This document shows, one piece after another, positions 1 to 6,131 of a DNA stretch of 11,201 bases. Origin of the DNA: UBA7702 sp051866595 (GTDB lineage: Bacteria; Bacillota; Dehalobacteriia; UBA7702); the NCBI GenBank assembly GCA_051866595.1, contig JBJDXI010000086.1, positions 1 to 11,201 of the forward strand, written 5' to 3'. Positions within the stretch are counted from its first letter, which is position 1. Each line of letters opens with the position of its first letter. A model generated the notes under the pieces. The model made no database searches, was not told the origin of the DNA, and saw only the letters and a list, made by a program, of their open reading frames with translations. A program made the position numbers and the translations under genes.

Positions 1-1745
1 GTTATTATTTCTACTCCACTACGGTATCGATTGACGAAACCGATGTAGAAGACGGTGTCGTAAACGTTGAAATTGATATGCAGTACAGCTTGCAGGATGG
101 CTGGCTTGCCGCGGACTTGCATCATCACGCCAACAAGAATGACGCTTTCGCCGATCCCGAAGACGCCATTCCTTCGATGCTGGCTTCTGGTTTGGATGTC
201 GCTTTCCTCTCCGACCATGACTTTACCGTGAACAACGCCAAAGGTTTCCAAATGGCTACCGAAGCCGGTATGGCCGGTTTCCTTCCCTCGGAAGAAGTTT
301 CCTGCTCCTGGGCTCATTTCAATTTGATTGCGCAGGATGCTGTATCTTATGACTATCTTTTAGACAGTAATTCCGATAATCATGTAATCAGCGCGTTCCT
401 TCCCTTCAAGAAGATCGTAAGCGCTGCTCAGGAAAAAGGCAGTATCATTACGGCGAACCATCCCTGGTATGATTACGGTCTCTACACAGCTCTTAAAAAT
501 GAAGCTGTTCCCGGTGGCTACACAGATGCTTATGACACCATTGAAATCAACTCCTGCTGCAGAGACAGCCAGAATATCAAAGCTCTCAACAGCGCAATGG
601 ATCTTTGGACCGCTTATATCACCGGAAAAAACGATGCCTTCTTCGGTAAAGTTGAAAAAGCCCATTACCTTGTCGGCGGTTCCGATACCCACGATGTGCT
701 CTATCCCAATGTGAAGAATGATAAAGGTCATACATCCTATATCACCTACGCTACCGGTAAGATCCGCACCGTTGCCGAAGCGGAAACCGTAGAAGAGGAT
801 CTGAAAGCGACGGCTCTGAACTATGCCAACGCTGTGGCGGAAGGTCATTCTTATGTAACCTTAGGGCCGGTTTATACTCTGGATAAAACTCCCGGTGAAA
901 CCTACGAAGCCATCAATTTCTTCACCCTCAATATGACCATTGATTCTCTTACCGAACTGAAAGACATTGTTGTTCTTTCCAGCTGGGGCAATGATACTTA
1001 TACCTATGTTGGTACCTCCAAAGACGGCAAAGCTCCCGAAAACTACACGATCAATGATGTGTATGAAGTCATCAGCGTTCCCGCAGGGACTCATACTTAT
1101 GATGCGGAAATCACCATTAAAGTTCCCGCCAATGAAAAAGGTTGGGTTGCTGTAATGGCCGTTGATAAGAACTTCTACGGTATGTTTGCACTGACCAATC
1201 CTTACTGGATTGAAGGTAAAGCTGGTTTCCCCGATCTGGATACCTCTAAATGGTATGCTCCCGCTATCAGCGAACTGCAGATGCTCGGTATCCTCAATGG
1301 TGATGAAAAAGGCAACTGCAACGCAGAAGCTAACATTACCCGTGCCGAATTCGCGACCATGATTTACAACATGGAAGGCGGCGCAAACGCTCCCACTCCG
1401 GAAGGCAAAGCAAAAGAATTCAGCGATCTGAAAGGGCATTGGAGCAAAGCTGCCATTGATTACCTTTCCGCTTCCGGCGTTATTACCGGTTATGAAGACG
1501 GAACTGTAAGACCCGATGCTCAGATTACCCGCGCGGAAATGGCTGTATTGATTTACAGAACCCTCGGCATCGATGAATTTGTTCCCGTATTCGATGATGT
1601 TCCGGAAACCAGCTGGTATTACAATGCTGTAATGGCTTTAGGTACTCTCGGTATTGTAAACGGCGACGGCAATGGCGCTTTCAGACCCAATGATCTTTCC
1701 ACCCGTGCTGAAGCTGCTCAGATTATTTCGAATATCATTTGGTAA
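1..1745 (+). CDS. SLH-anchored PHP-domain (CehA/McbA-like) metallohydrolase, 5' partial
   Basis: The reading frame is open from base 3, so the gene starts upstream of the window; the ATG at 78 is internal. Counting from that Met, the protein opens with a PHP-type metal site: a D-L-H-H-H cluster at 13-17, S-D-H-D at 45-48, E72/E73, H80, N-H-P at 127-129 and G-S-D-T-H at 201-205. These are the metal ligands expected of the CehA/McbA branch of PHP hydrolases, so a hydrolytic enzyme is likely; the substrate is unknown. A beta-rich stretch (about 270-380) follows. Three SLH repeats close the protein (about 384-433, 448-497, 505-553), each with its T-R-A-E motif. SLH domains bind pyruvylated cell-wall polymers, so the protein should sit on the cell surface; the signal peptide would be upstream of the window. 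The first SLH repeat is the least canonical. The codon choice, rich in GGT, GCT, TTC and AAC, looks like that of a highly expressed gene. The fold and SLH calls are firm; catalysis is inferred. Confidence 0.9.
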   Translation, partial: YYFYSTTVSIDETDVEDGVVNVEIDMQYSLQDGWLAADLHHHANKNDAFADPEDAIPSMLASGLDVAFLSDHDFTVNNAKGFQMATEAGMAGFLPSEEVSCSWAHFNLIAQDAVSYDYLLDSNSDNHVISAFLPFKKIVSAAQEKGSIITANHPWYDYGLYTALKNEAVPGGYTDAYDTIEINSCCRDSQNIKALNSAMDLWTAYITGKNDAFFGKVEKAHYLVGGSDTHDVLYPNVKNDKGHTSYITYATGKIRTVAEAETVEEDLKATALNYANAVAEGHSYVTLGPVYTLDKTPGETYEAINFFTLNMTIDSLTELKDIVVLSSWGNDTYTYVGTSKDGKAPENYTINDVYEVISVPAGTHTYDAEITIKVPANEKGWVAVMAVDKNFYGMFALTNPYWIEGKAGFPDLDTSKWYAPAISELQMLGILNGDEKGNCNAEANITRAEFATMIYNMEGGANAPTPEGKAKEFSDLKGHWSKAAIDYLSASGVITGYEDGTVRPDAQITRAEMAVLIYRTLGIDEFVPVFDDVPETSWYYNAVMALGTLGIVNGDGNGAFRPNDLSTRAEAAQIISNIIW

Positions 1746-1813
1746 TGATTCATCTGAAGTAAATCATATTGTTTCATTTTTCGGTCTTTGACCGGAATTC
1801 AACTTCCTATTTT

Positions 1814-1847
1814 GGGGAGAGAACCCATGGTTCTCTCCCCGTATTTT
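1814..1847 (+). terminator. Rho-independent terminator of the SLH/PHP gene
   Basis: A perfect 12-bp stem (GGGGAGAGAACC at 1814-1825, GGTTCTCTCCCC at 1829-1840) has a 3-nt loop and is followed by GTATTTTTA. It lies about 70 nt after the stop codon. A smaller hairpin, CGGTC-TTT-GACCG at 1782-1794, precedes it in the 3' untranslated region without a T-run. Confidence 0.85.
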
Positions 1848-1880
1848 TACCGTAATTATATAATTTTTATTTGTGTAAAA

Positions 1881-1909
1881 TAAAAGACCTCCCTTGGGGA
1901 GGTCTTTTG
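1881..1909. terminator. Bidirectional terminator between convergent genes
   Basis: AAAAGACCTCCC (1882-1893) pairs with GGGAGGTCTTTT (1897-1908) around a 3-nt loop. There are T-runs on both strands, and the A-run on the left becomes the U-tract of leftward transcripts. It sits 29 nt beyond the yfcE stop, so it mainly ends the leftward yfcE transcript and gives a second stop for the SLH gene. Confidence 0.85.
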
Positions 1910-1937
1910 CTGTTTATTGAAAGTTTATTGTTTTTGG

Positions 1938-2492
1938 TTATTCCAAAGTGTAGCTCAGGAACGTTTTTCCTTCCAGATCTTTCGTTTCGAAAGTGCCGTC
2001 TTCATAGATCATATAGCTGTGGGGGGAGTTGTTTTTGGGAATGGAAAGGGAACCGGGATTCAGATAAACGATGCCTTGGTCTTCCACCGGTTCCACTACG
2101 GGAATATGGGTGTGGCCGTGGAGCAGAATATCGCCTTTTTTCAGCGGCGGCAGATTTTTGGTGTTCCAGGTGTGGCCGTGGGTGACGAAAATCATGTGTC
2201 CTTCCAGCCAGAGGATCATGTAATCGGCCAGCACGGGAAAGTTCAGCACCATCTGGTCTACTTCGGCCTCACAGTTGCCGCGAACGCAGAGGAGTTCTTC
2301 TTTCATGTCGTTGAGCAGGGTGATCACGGCTTTGGGATTGTAATCCGCCGGCAGATCGTTTCGGGGACCGTGATAGAGCAGATCGCCCAAAAGGATCAGT
2401 TTTTCGGGCTTTTCCGCTTCATAGCGTTCTTTCATCTTCTCCGCGTATTTTAAAGAACCGTGGAGATCGGACGCGATCATCAGTTTCATCAT
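1938..2492 (-). CDS. yfcE: YfcE family metallophosphodiesterase
   Basis: The 184-residue protein has the same length as E. coli YfcE and resembles it end to end, including the shared M-M-K-L-M start, the H-G-P-R-N segment and R-G-N-C. The binuclear metallophosphoesterase ligands are all present: D9-x-H11, D37 in L-G-D, N73 in G-N-C, H105 in T-H-G-H, and G-H-T-H at 126-129. E. coli YfcE hydrolyses phosphodiesters with Mn2+ in vitro, but its physiological substrate is not settled, so only a cytoplasmic phosphodiesterase role is claimed. GAGG in front of the ATG at 2492 is its ribosome site; a second ATG follows directly. Only 3 nt separate it from the stop of the upstream gene, which points to cotranscription and probably translational coupling. 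It ends at the shared terminator near 1882-1908. Confidence 0.93.
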   Translation of the reverse strand: MMKLMIASDLHGSLKYAEKMKERYEAEKPEKLILLGDLLYHGPRNDLPADYNPKAVITLLNDMKEELLCVRGNCEAEVDQMVLNFPVLADYMILWLEGHMIFVTHGHTWNTKNLPPLKKGDILLHGHTHIPVVEPVEDQGIVYLNPGSLSIPKNNSPHSYMIYEDGTFETKDLEGKTFLSYTLE

Positions 2493-2495
2493 GGG

Positions 2496-3056
2496 TTACC
2501 TCATTTCTTTTGTTATTTTCTCTATCCATCGCGCGGCTTGTTCCGCTTCCTTTTCCGTATTGCAGTGCAGGGCAAAAGGTGGATTTATCCGAAACAGAGC
2601 GGCAATGTCTTCTTCAGGGTTTTCAGGGAAAACGGAAATATAGGGTTTCTTTCGGTTCCGAATAACCTGTAATGCCGGAAAACGGGAAAAATACAGCCCG
2701 GAAACGGGCAACCGCTCTCTCCGGCCCAGCGTTTCCTCACGGTCGGTGTTTACGGTGAGAAACAGTGGCTTGCGGATGGTTTCCGAAAGGCGGAGAAGGG
2801 ATCTTTCCTCCATCTCCGTTACAATGGCGCCGTTGATGAGATTTTCACTGAAAAAATAGAGCAGCTGATTCGCGGAGGGCGCGGTAAAATGACCGAAACG
2901 GGGTGTATCGGCGGCGCTGTTTTTTGCGATACGCCGGGCGTCTGTTTCCGTCATACAGTTTTTCCGGAAGGGTGTGAACTCCATCAGGAGTCCGGAATCT
3001 TCCGGCGGCTTTTCGGTTTCGTGACCGAGGGGACCTGAAAGAATTATGGTGTTCAT
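2496..3056 (-). CDS. Divergent TrpF-like (phosphoribosylanthranilate isomerase fold) protein, probably not a TrpF enzyme
   Basis: I do not recognise this 186-residue protein with certainty. By eye it follows the order of TrpF: a first strand ending I-L-S-G-P-L (TrpF K-I-C-G-L), then L-M-E-F-T-P-F…T-E-T-D-A-R-R-I-A at 24-44 (TrpF G-F-x-F…S-x-R-x-v-T…A), a helix and strand ending in I-V-T-E at 78-81, G-L-Y-F-S at 120-124 where TrpF has a catalytic Asp region, then K-P-Y-I-S-V-F-P-E-N-P-E-E-D at 137-150 (TrpF A-G-G-L-x-P-x-N-V), and a final amphipathic helix. The catalytic Cys (now S7), the Asp and the phosphate-binding glycines are missing, and no trp genes are nearby. A non-catalytic or repurposed barrel is inferred. 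No convincing ribosome site precedes the ATG at 3056, but the first-strand alignment supports that start. It is likely read with yfcE, 3 nt downstream. Confidence 0.7.
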   Translation of the reverse strand: MNTIILSGPLGHETEKPPEDSGLLMEFTPFRKNCMTETDARRIAKNSAADTPRFGHFTAPSANQLLYFFSENLINGAIVTEMEERSLLRLSETIRKPLFLTVNTDREETLGRRERLPVSGLYFSRFPALQVIRNRKKPYISVFPENPEEDIAALFRINPPFALHCNTEKEAEQAARWIEKITKEMR

Positions 3057-3062
3057 TCTGAT

Positions 3063-3087
3063 AAAAAAGGTTCCCGCAAAGCGGGAA
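3063..3087 (-). terminator. Terminator of the OpuAC-type gene
   Basis: Read leftward, TTCCCGC-TTT-GCGGGAA (3087-3071) forms a perfect 7-bp stem followed by CC and six T (3068-3063). It starts 14 nt past the stop of the binding-protein gene and ends 6 nt before the ATG of the next gene, so it lies inside that gene's 5' leader. The downstream pair therefore depends on read-through or on a promoter I cannot see. Confidence 0.8.
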
Positions 3088-3101
3088 AAATATAAGCGGT
3101 A

Positions 3102-4055
3102 TTAAATAATATTGTTGGCCCGGAGATAGGTGAAGAGATAATCTTCAATATCGTGGCCTTCCCAGTAGATTCGTTTGATCATCAGCGACATACGACTGGC
3201 CGAAATCAGACCTTCCAGATTGGATAACGTGCTGTCCAGCTCCGGATAATCTTTCATCGCTTTATCCGATACAAGATAGCAGGTGTTCTGGGGCAGGAAG
3301 AAGTATTTATCGTCGACCAGCTGTTTGACGTTGAGCAGGCTGAAATAGGGGGTAACCGAATCTCCGATATAGACATCGATCTCCCCGGAGACCAGCGCGG
3401 CGAAACCGGCTTCCTCCTCGTAAACCGCGGCTTCTTTGAAATTCATTTCATACAGCTCACAGAGGGCTTCATAACAGTCGATGCGGGTGTAAAACGCCTC
3501 GCTCATGCCGATTTTCAGCTTCGGAGATAATTGGGCCAGATTGCTGAGGGTGGCGGGAGAACCCAATTCCTCCCTGCGGTCGAAGGTCATATAAACGGCG
3601 GTGGTGCTGTTATACCCGATTTCCTCGGAAACGGTGATGCTGTGCTTTTTTCGGATGGTGTTCTGCACGTCCAGAATAAGGGTGGGAACGTTGGCGGATT
3701 CCAGATTCATTTCCAGAGCGTTCACGGCCAGAGAACCGGAGTAATCGAAAAATATCTGAATGTCGTTTTTGTCCATTTTTTCCAGAAGCGCGGCGGAGGT
3801 GGAATCCTCATAATAAACAATGTCGGCCTCAATTCCCATCTTTTCCCGGATCAGGATTTTGGCAAGGTTGGCCAGAATGTTTTGTTCCGCCGTGTTTTTG
3901 GTGGCGATATTGATTTTACCGTTCCCGTTGTATGTGGTGGATTGTGACGCTGCCGACGTGTCATCCTCTTTCTTTTCGCCGCAGGCGGCGGAAAGGCACA
4001 GGATGAAAACCAGAAGAACCGCCAGTAACCACGGGATCCATCGCTTTTTGTTCAT
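3102..4055 (-). CDS. OpuAC-type glycine betaine/osmoprotectant-binding lipoprotein (orphan)
   Basis: The 317-residue product opens with M-N-K-K-R and a hydrophobic stretch (residues 6-23) ending at C25 in L-S-A-A-C, a lipoprotein signal whose -3 residue is Ser rather than the usual Leu. The mature part matches the OpuAC/ProX class II binding proteins: I-A-T-K-N-T-A-E-Q near the start (family S-K-N-F-T-E-Q), a Y-S-G-S motif (family Y-T-G-T), L-A-Q-L-S-P-K-L, and a C-terminal G-x-D-I-E-D-Y-L-F-T-Y-L segment. It should be tethered outside the membrane and bind a quaternary amine or similar solute for an ABC importer. No permease or ATPase gene adjoins it. Two ATGs lie close: the one at 4055 has GGAG six bases upstream, while the one at 4061 abuts GGAG directly, so 4055 is preferred. 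Confidence 0.87.
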   Translation of the reverse strand: MNKKRWIPWLLAVLLVFILCLSAACGEKKEDDTSAASQSTTYNGNGKINIATKNTAEQNILANLAKILIREKMGIEADIVYYEDSTSAALLEKMDKNDIQIFFDYSGSLAVNALEMNLESANVPTLILDVQNTIRKKHSITVSEEIGYNSTTAVYMTFDRREELGSPATLSNLAQLSPKLKIGMSEAFYTRIDCYEALCELYEMNFKEAAVYEEEAGFAALVSGEIDVYIGDSVTPYFSLLNVKQLVDDKYFFLPQNTCYLVSDKAMKDYPELDSTLSNLEGLISASRMSLMIKRIYWEGHDIEDYLFTYLRANNII

Positions 4056-4085
4056 AGTCATCTCCGAAAAATGATTTCGTTGTTT

Positions 4086-4094
4086 ATTATATCA
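4086..4094 (-). promoter_or_regulatory. Extended -10 promoter for the OpuAC-type gene
   Basis: Read leftward, TGATATAAT is a perfect -10 hexamer (TATAAT, complement of 4086-4091) with an upstream TG extension. The -35 position 17 bp away (TATTCC) is poor, as is usual for extended -10 promoters. It lies about 30 nt before the start codon. Confidence 0.6.
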
Positions 4095-4132
4095 TAAAAA
4101 GGGGAAAAGGAATAGATTTTTTTTTATGATAA

Positions 4133-4141
4133 TGCTATAAT
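4133..4141 (+). promoter_or_regulatory. Extended -10 promoter for the Ldh2-family dehydrogenase
   Basis: TGCTATAAT combines a perfect TATAAT (4136-4141) with the TG extension; no good -35 is present. Transcription would begin near 4148, giving a leader of about 90 nt with a small hairpin (GCTTTC at 4156-4161, GAAAGC at 4170-4175). It stands back to back with the leftward promoter at 4086-4094, about 40 bp apart. Confidence 0.6.
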
Positions 4142-4239
4142 AAAACGAAGATTCGGCTTTCCGTGAGAAGAAAGCGTTTTGGATGAAAACCCGATACAGC
4201 TTTGTATGAAAAAGATTTTGTTTATTTGTGAGGTGCGGT

Positions 4240-5343
4240 ATGGCGGAAAAATATGTTGATTGGAAATTGATGGAAGATTTTATGGTGGATGCTTTTGTCG
4301 GTTACGGTGTTCCCCGGGACGACGCCAAAATCTGTGTGGACGTTCTGATCGAAGCGGACCGCCGGGGTATTGATTCCCACGGCGTGAACCGTTTTAAACC
4401 GATTTATCTCGACCGCATCAAGGCCGGGATTCAGAAACCCGTGACGGAATGGGAAATCGTGAAGGAAACGCCGACGACGGCGGTGATCGACGGTCATGAC
4501 GGCATGGGTCAGGTGATCGCATACAACGCCATGAAAATCGCCATTGAAAAGGCGAAAAAGTACGGCATGGGCATGACTGCCGTGCGAAATTCCACCCATT
4601 ACGGCATCGCCGGGTATTACGCTACCATGGCCACGCAGGCGGATTGTGTCGGCTTTACCGGAACCAACGCCCGTCCTTCCATCGCGCCGACCTTTGGTAT
4701 CGACAATATGCTGGGGACAAATCCCATGACCTTCGGTCTTCCCACCGATGAGGAATTTCCCTTTGTGATCGACTGCGCCACCTCCATTTCCCAGCGGGGG
4801 AAAATTGAGAAATGGGCTCGCCTGAACAAGGAAACCCCCGCCGGTCTCGTGATCATGAACGACGGCAGTACCATGACGGATTCCGATGCCATTCTGGACG
4901 CGTTGATCAAGGGAGAAGCCGCTTTCGCGCCTCTCGGCGGCATCGGTGAGGATTTCGCCGGTTACAAAGGGTACAGTTACAGTGTTGTGATTGAAATTCT
5001 CTCCGCGGCGCTTCAGGCCGGGAATTATATGAAAATGCTTTCCGGTATCGGTGCCCAGGGTGAAAAAGTGCCCTATCATCTCGGTCATTTCTTTGTAGCT
5101 ATCGATACCGAAGCCTTTGAAGGCGCCGACGTCTTTAAAAAGACCGCCGGGGATATTCTCCGTCAGCTGCGCAATTCCCGTACGGCGCCGGGGTGTGACA
5201 AGATTTACACCGCCGGGGAAAAAGAATACCTCCATTATCTGGAAACCAAAGATAAAGGCGTTCTCGTGAACGACGCCGTTCAGAAAGAAATGCTGGAAGT
5301 CCGTGATGAATTAGGCCTGACTCAATATGACTTCGGTTTCTGA
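4240..5343 (+). CDS. Ldh2-family NAD(P)-dependent dehydrogenase (malate/L-lactate/ureidoglycolate type)
   Basis: The 367-residue product matches the malate/L-lactate dehydrogenase family that is unrelated to the Rossmann LDH/MDH enzymes (YbiC, YlbC, AllD, DpkA). Visible family signatures are G-I-D-S-H-G-V at 43-49, S-T-H-Y-G-I-A-G-Y-Y at 118-127 with the catalytic His at about 120, G-T-N-A-R-P at 141-146, N-M-L-G-T-N-P-M-T-F-G-L-P at 156-168 and V-I-D-C-A-T-S at 177-182. The reaction is NAD(P)-dependent oxidation or reduction of a 2-hydroxy/2-oxo acid in the cytoplasm; the substrate cannot be chosen from sequence. A frame-open GTG at 4228 exists, but the ATG at 4240 has GAGG at 4230-4233 six bases upstream and is preferred. 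It is a monocistronic unit: own promoter on the left, structured 3' region and terminator on the right. Length is normal for the family. Confidence 0.9.
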   Translation: MAEKYVDWKLMEDFMVDAFVGYGVPRDDAKICVDVLIEADRRGIDSHGVNRFKPIYLDRIKAGIQKPVTEWEIVKETPTTAVIDGHDGMGQVIAYNAMKIAIEKAKKYGMGMTAVRNSTHYGIAGYYATMATQADCVGFTGTNARPSIAPTFGIDNMLGTNPMTFGLPTDEEFPFVIDCATSISQRGKIEKWARLNKETPAGLVIMNDGSTMTDSDAILDALIKGEAAFAPLGGIGEDFAGYKGYSYSVVIEILSAALQAGNYMKMLSGIGAQGEKVPYHLGHFFVAIDTEAFEGADVFKKTAGDILRQLRNSRTAPGCDKIYTAGEKEYLHYLETKDKGVLVNDAVQKEMLEVRDELGLTQYDFGF

Positions 5344-5350
5344 AGATGAT

Positions 5351-5565
5351 AAAAGGGGCGTCCCAAAACCCTTGATAGACGGCGAAATCGCCAACCACCG
5401 ACGAAGCGCATACCGTTCTGTATAGCGCGTCGCCGTGCTTTGTCGAGTTTTACCGTTTCTAAAGCGTTTTGAAACGCCCTCGGGCTGTGCAAAGTCGTGA
5501 CAGCGGCGAAATCGCCGATCACCGACAATGCGCATGCTCAATGTGCCCGCGGGCTTCTCTTTATA
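5351..5565. repeat. Structured intergenic element with internal direct repeats
   Basis: The stretch after the dehydrogenase holds two 31-bp direct repeats, 5381-5411 and 5505-5535, identical at 27 positions. Each starts with the palindrome GGCGAAATCGCC and ends in GCGCAT. Between them lie nested inverted repeats: GCGCATAC…GTATAGCGC (about 5406-5433), CTTTG-t-CGAG pairing with CTCG…CAAAG, a GCGTT-TTGA-AACGC hairpin at 5464-5477 and GCCC-TC-GGGC beside it. Short leftward reading frames cross it but have no ribosome site and fall wholly in repeated sequence, so I treat it as non-coding. It resembles a dispersed palindromic (BIME- or MITE-like) element; whether it is multicopy cannot be seen here. 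Confidence 0.6.
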
Positions 5566-5606
5566 AAAAAAGTACTGCACTCCACCGTTTGTGGAGTGCA
5601 GTTTTT
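5564..5606. terminator. Bidirectional terminator between the dehydrogenase and msrC
   Basis: CTGCACTCCAC (5575-5585) pairs perfectly with GTGGAGTGCAG (5591-5601) around CGTTT, followed by TTTTT. A run of seven A on the left serves as the U-tract for leftward transcripts. It ends both convergent units. Confidence 0.9.
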
Positions 5607-5630
5607 GTGTTTGTCCGTTTTATTGAATGA

Positions 5631-6098
5631 TCAATACATATGACGCCATACTTTTTGAACCAGAAGCGCCATTTCTTCCAAAGCTTTGACATCTTCGGCG
5701 GAAAAACGATCTTTTTCGGTGCTGTCGATGCTGAGCACGCCGACGGGTTCCCGGTTATAGAAAATAGGAACGGCGATTTCGGATTTGGTGAGTTCTTCGC
5801 ACTGATCGGCGCAGGGGCAGATCGCGGAATCGTTGTCGACCTGGGTTTCATAGGTTTTCATCGCTTTGCCGATGAGGCCTTTAAAGAGGGGAACTCTCGT
5901 TTTGGCGATTTCGCTGCCCTGGAAGGGCCCTAAAAACAGCTCGTCTTTATGGAGCAGATAAAACCCGACCCAGCTGACGTCTTCCATATTGCGTTTGATG
6001 ATGGCGGAAGCGTTGGCCAGATTGCCCATCAGATAATTTTTGTGATGAAGGGTTTCTCTGAGCTCCTTATCCATTTTTTTGTAGTTGGCTTTTTCCAT
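5631..6098 (-). CDS. msrC: GAF-domain free methionine-(R)-sulfoxide reductase
   Basis: The 155-residue single GAF domain matches the fRMsr (MsrC/YebR) family, which reduces free L-methionine-(R)-sulfoxide with thioredoxin-type reductants in the cytoplasm. Signatures are L-A-N-A-S-A at 27-32, W-V-G-F-Y-L-L at 43-49, L-G-P-F-Q-G at 56-61, S-E-I-A-V-P at 106-111 and G-V-L-S-I-D-S at 120-126. C100 lies six residues before S-E-I, exactly where E. coli Cys118, the catalytic residue, stands. The usual G-K-G-V-C-G cysteine is replaced (F-K-G-L-I-G), but C94 and C96 lie just upstream of C100 and could resolve the disulfide. AAGGAG seven bases before the ATG supports this start. It is the last gene of a probable ilvE–regulator–msrC operon, 33 nt after the regulator. 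Confidence 0.87.
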   Translation of the reverse strand: MEKANYKKMDKELRETLHHKNYLMGNLANASAIIKRNMEDVSWVGFYLLHKDELFLGPFQGSEIAKTRVPLFKGLIGKAMKTYETQVDNDSAICPCADQCEELTKSEIAVPIFYNREPVGVLSIDSTEKDRFSAEDVKALEEMALLVQKVWRHMY

Positions 6099-6131
6099 AA
6101 ATCTTCTCCTTCTCTCCCTTTTCGGTTTCGG

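Noticed and set aside
360..1439. Leftward frames antisense to the SLH/PHP gene (162 and 192 codons)
   Set aside because: They lie entirely opposite a gene with clear domains, have no ribosome site and give no recognisable motifs; they are shadow frames.
4222..5235. 337-codon leftward frame opposite the Ldh2-family gene
   Set aside because: Very rich in His, Gly and Phe, as expected of the complement of the real frame. The rightward frame has family motifs, a promoter and a ribosome site.
5311..5580. Short leftward frames (68-89 codons) across the structured intergenic element
   Set aside because: They contain the repeated palindromic units in translation, lack ribosome sites and start inside terminator sequence. 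A repeat element explains them better than a gene.
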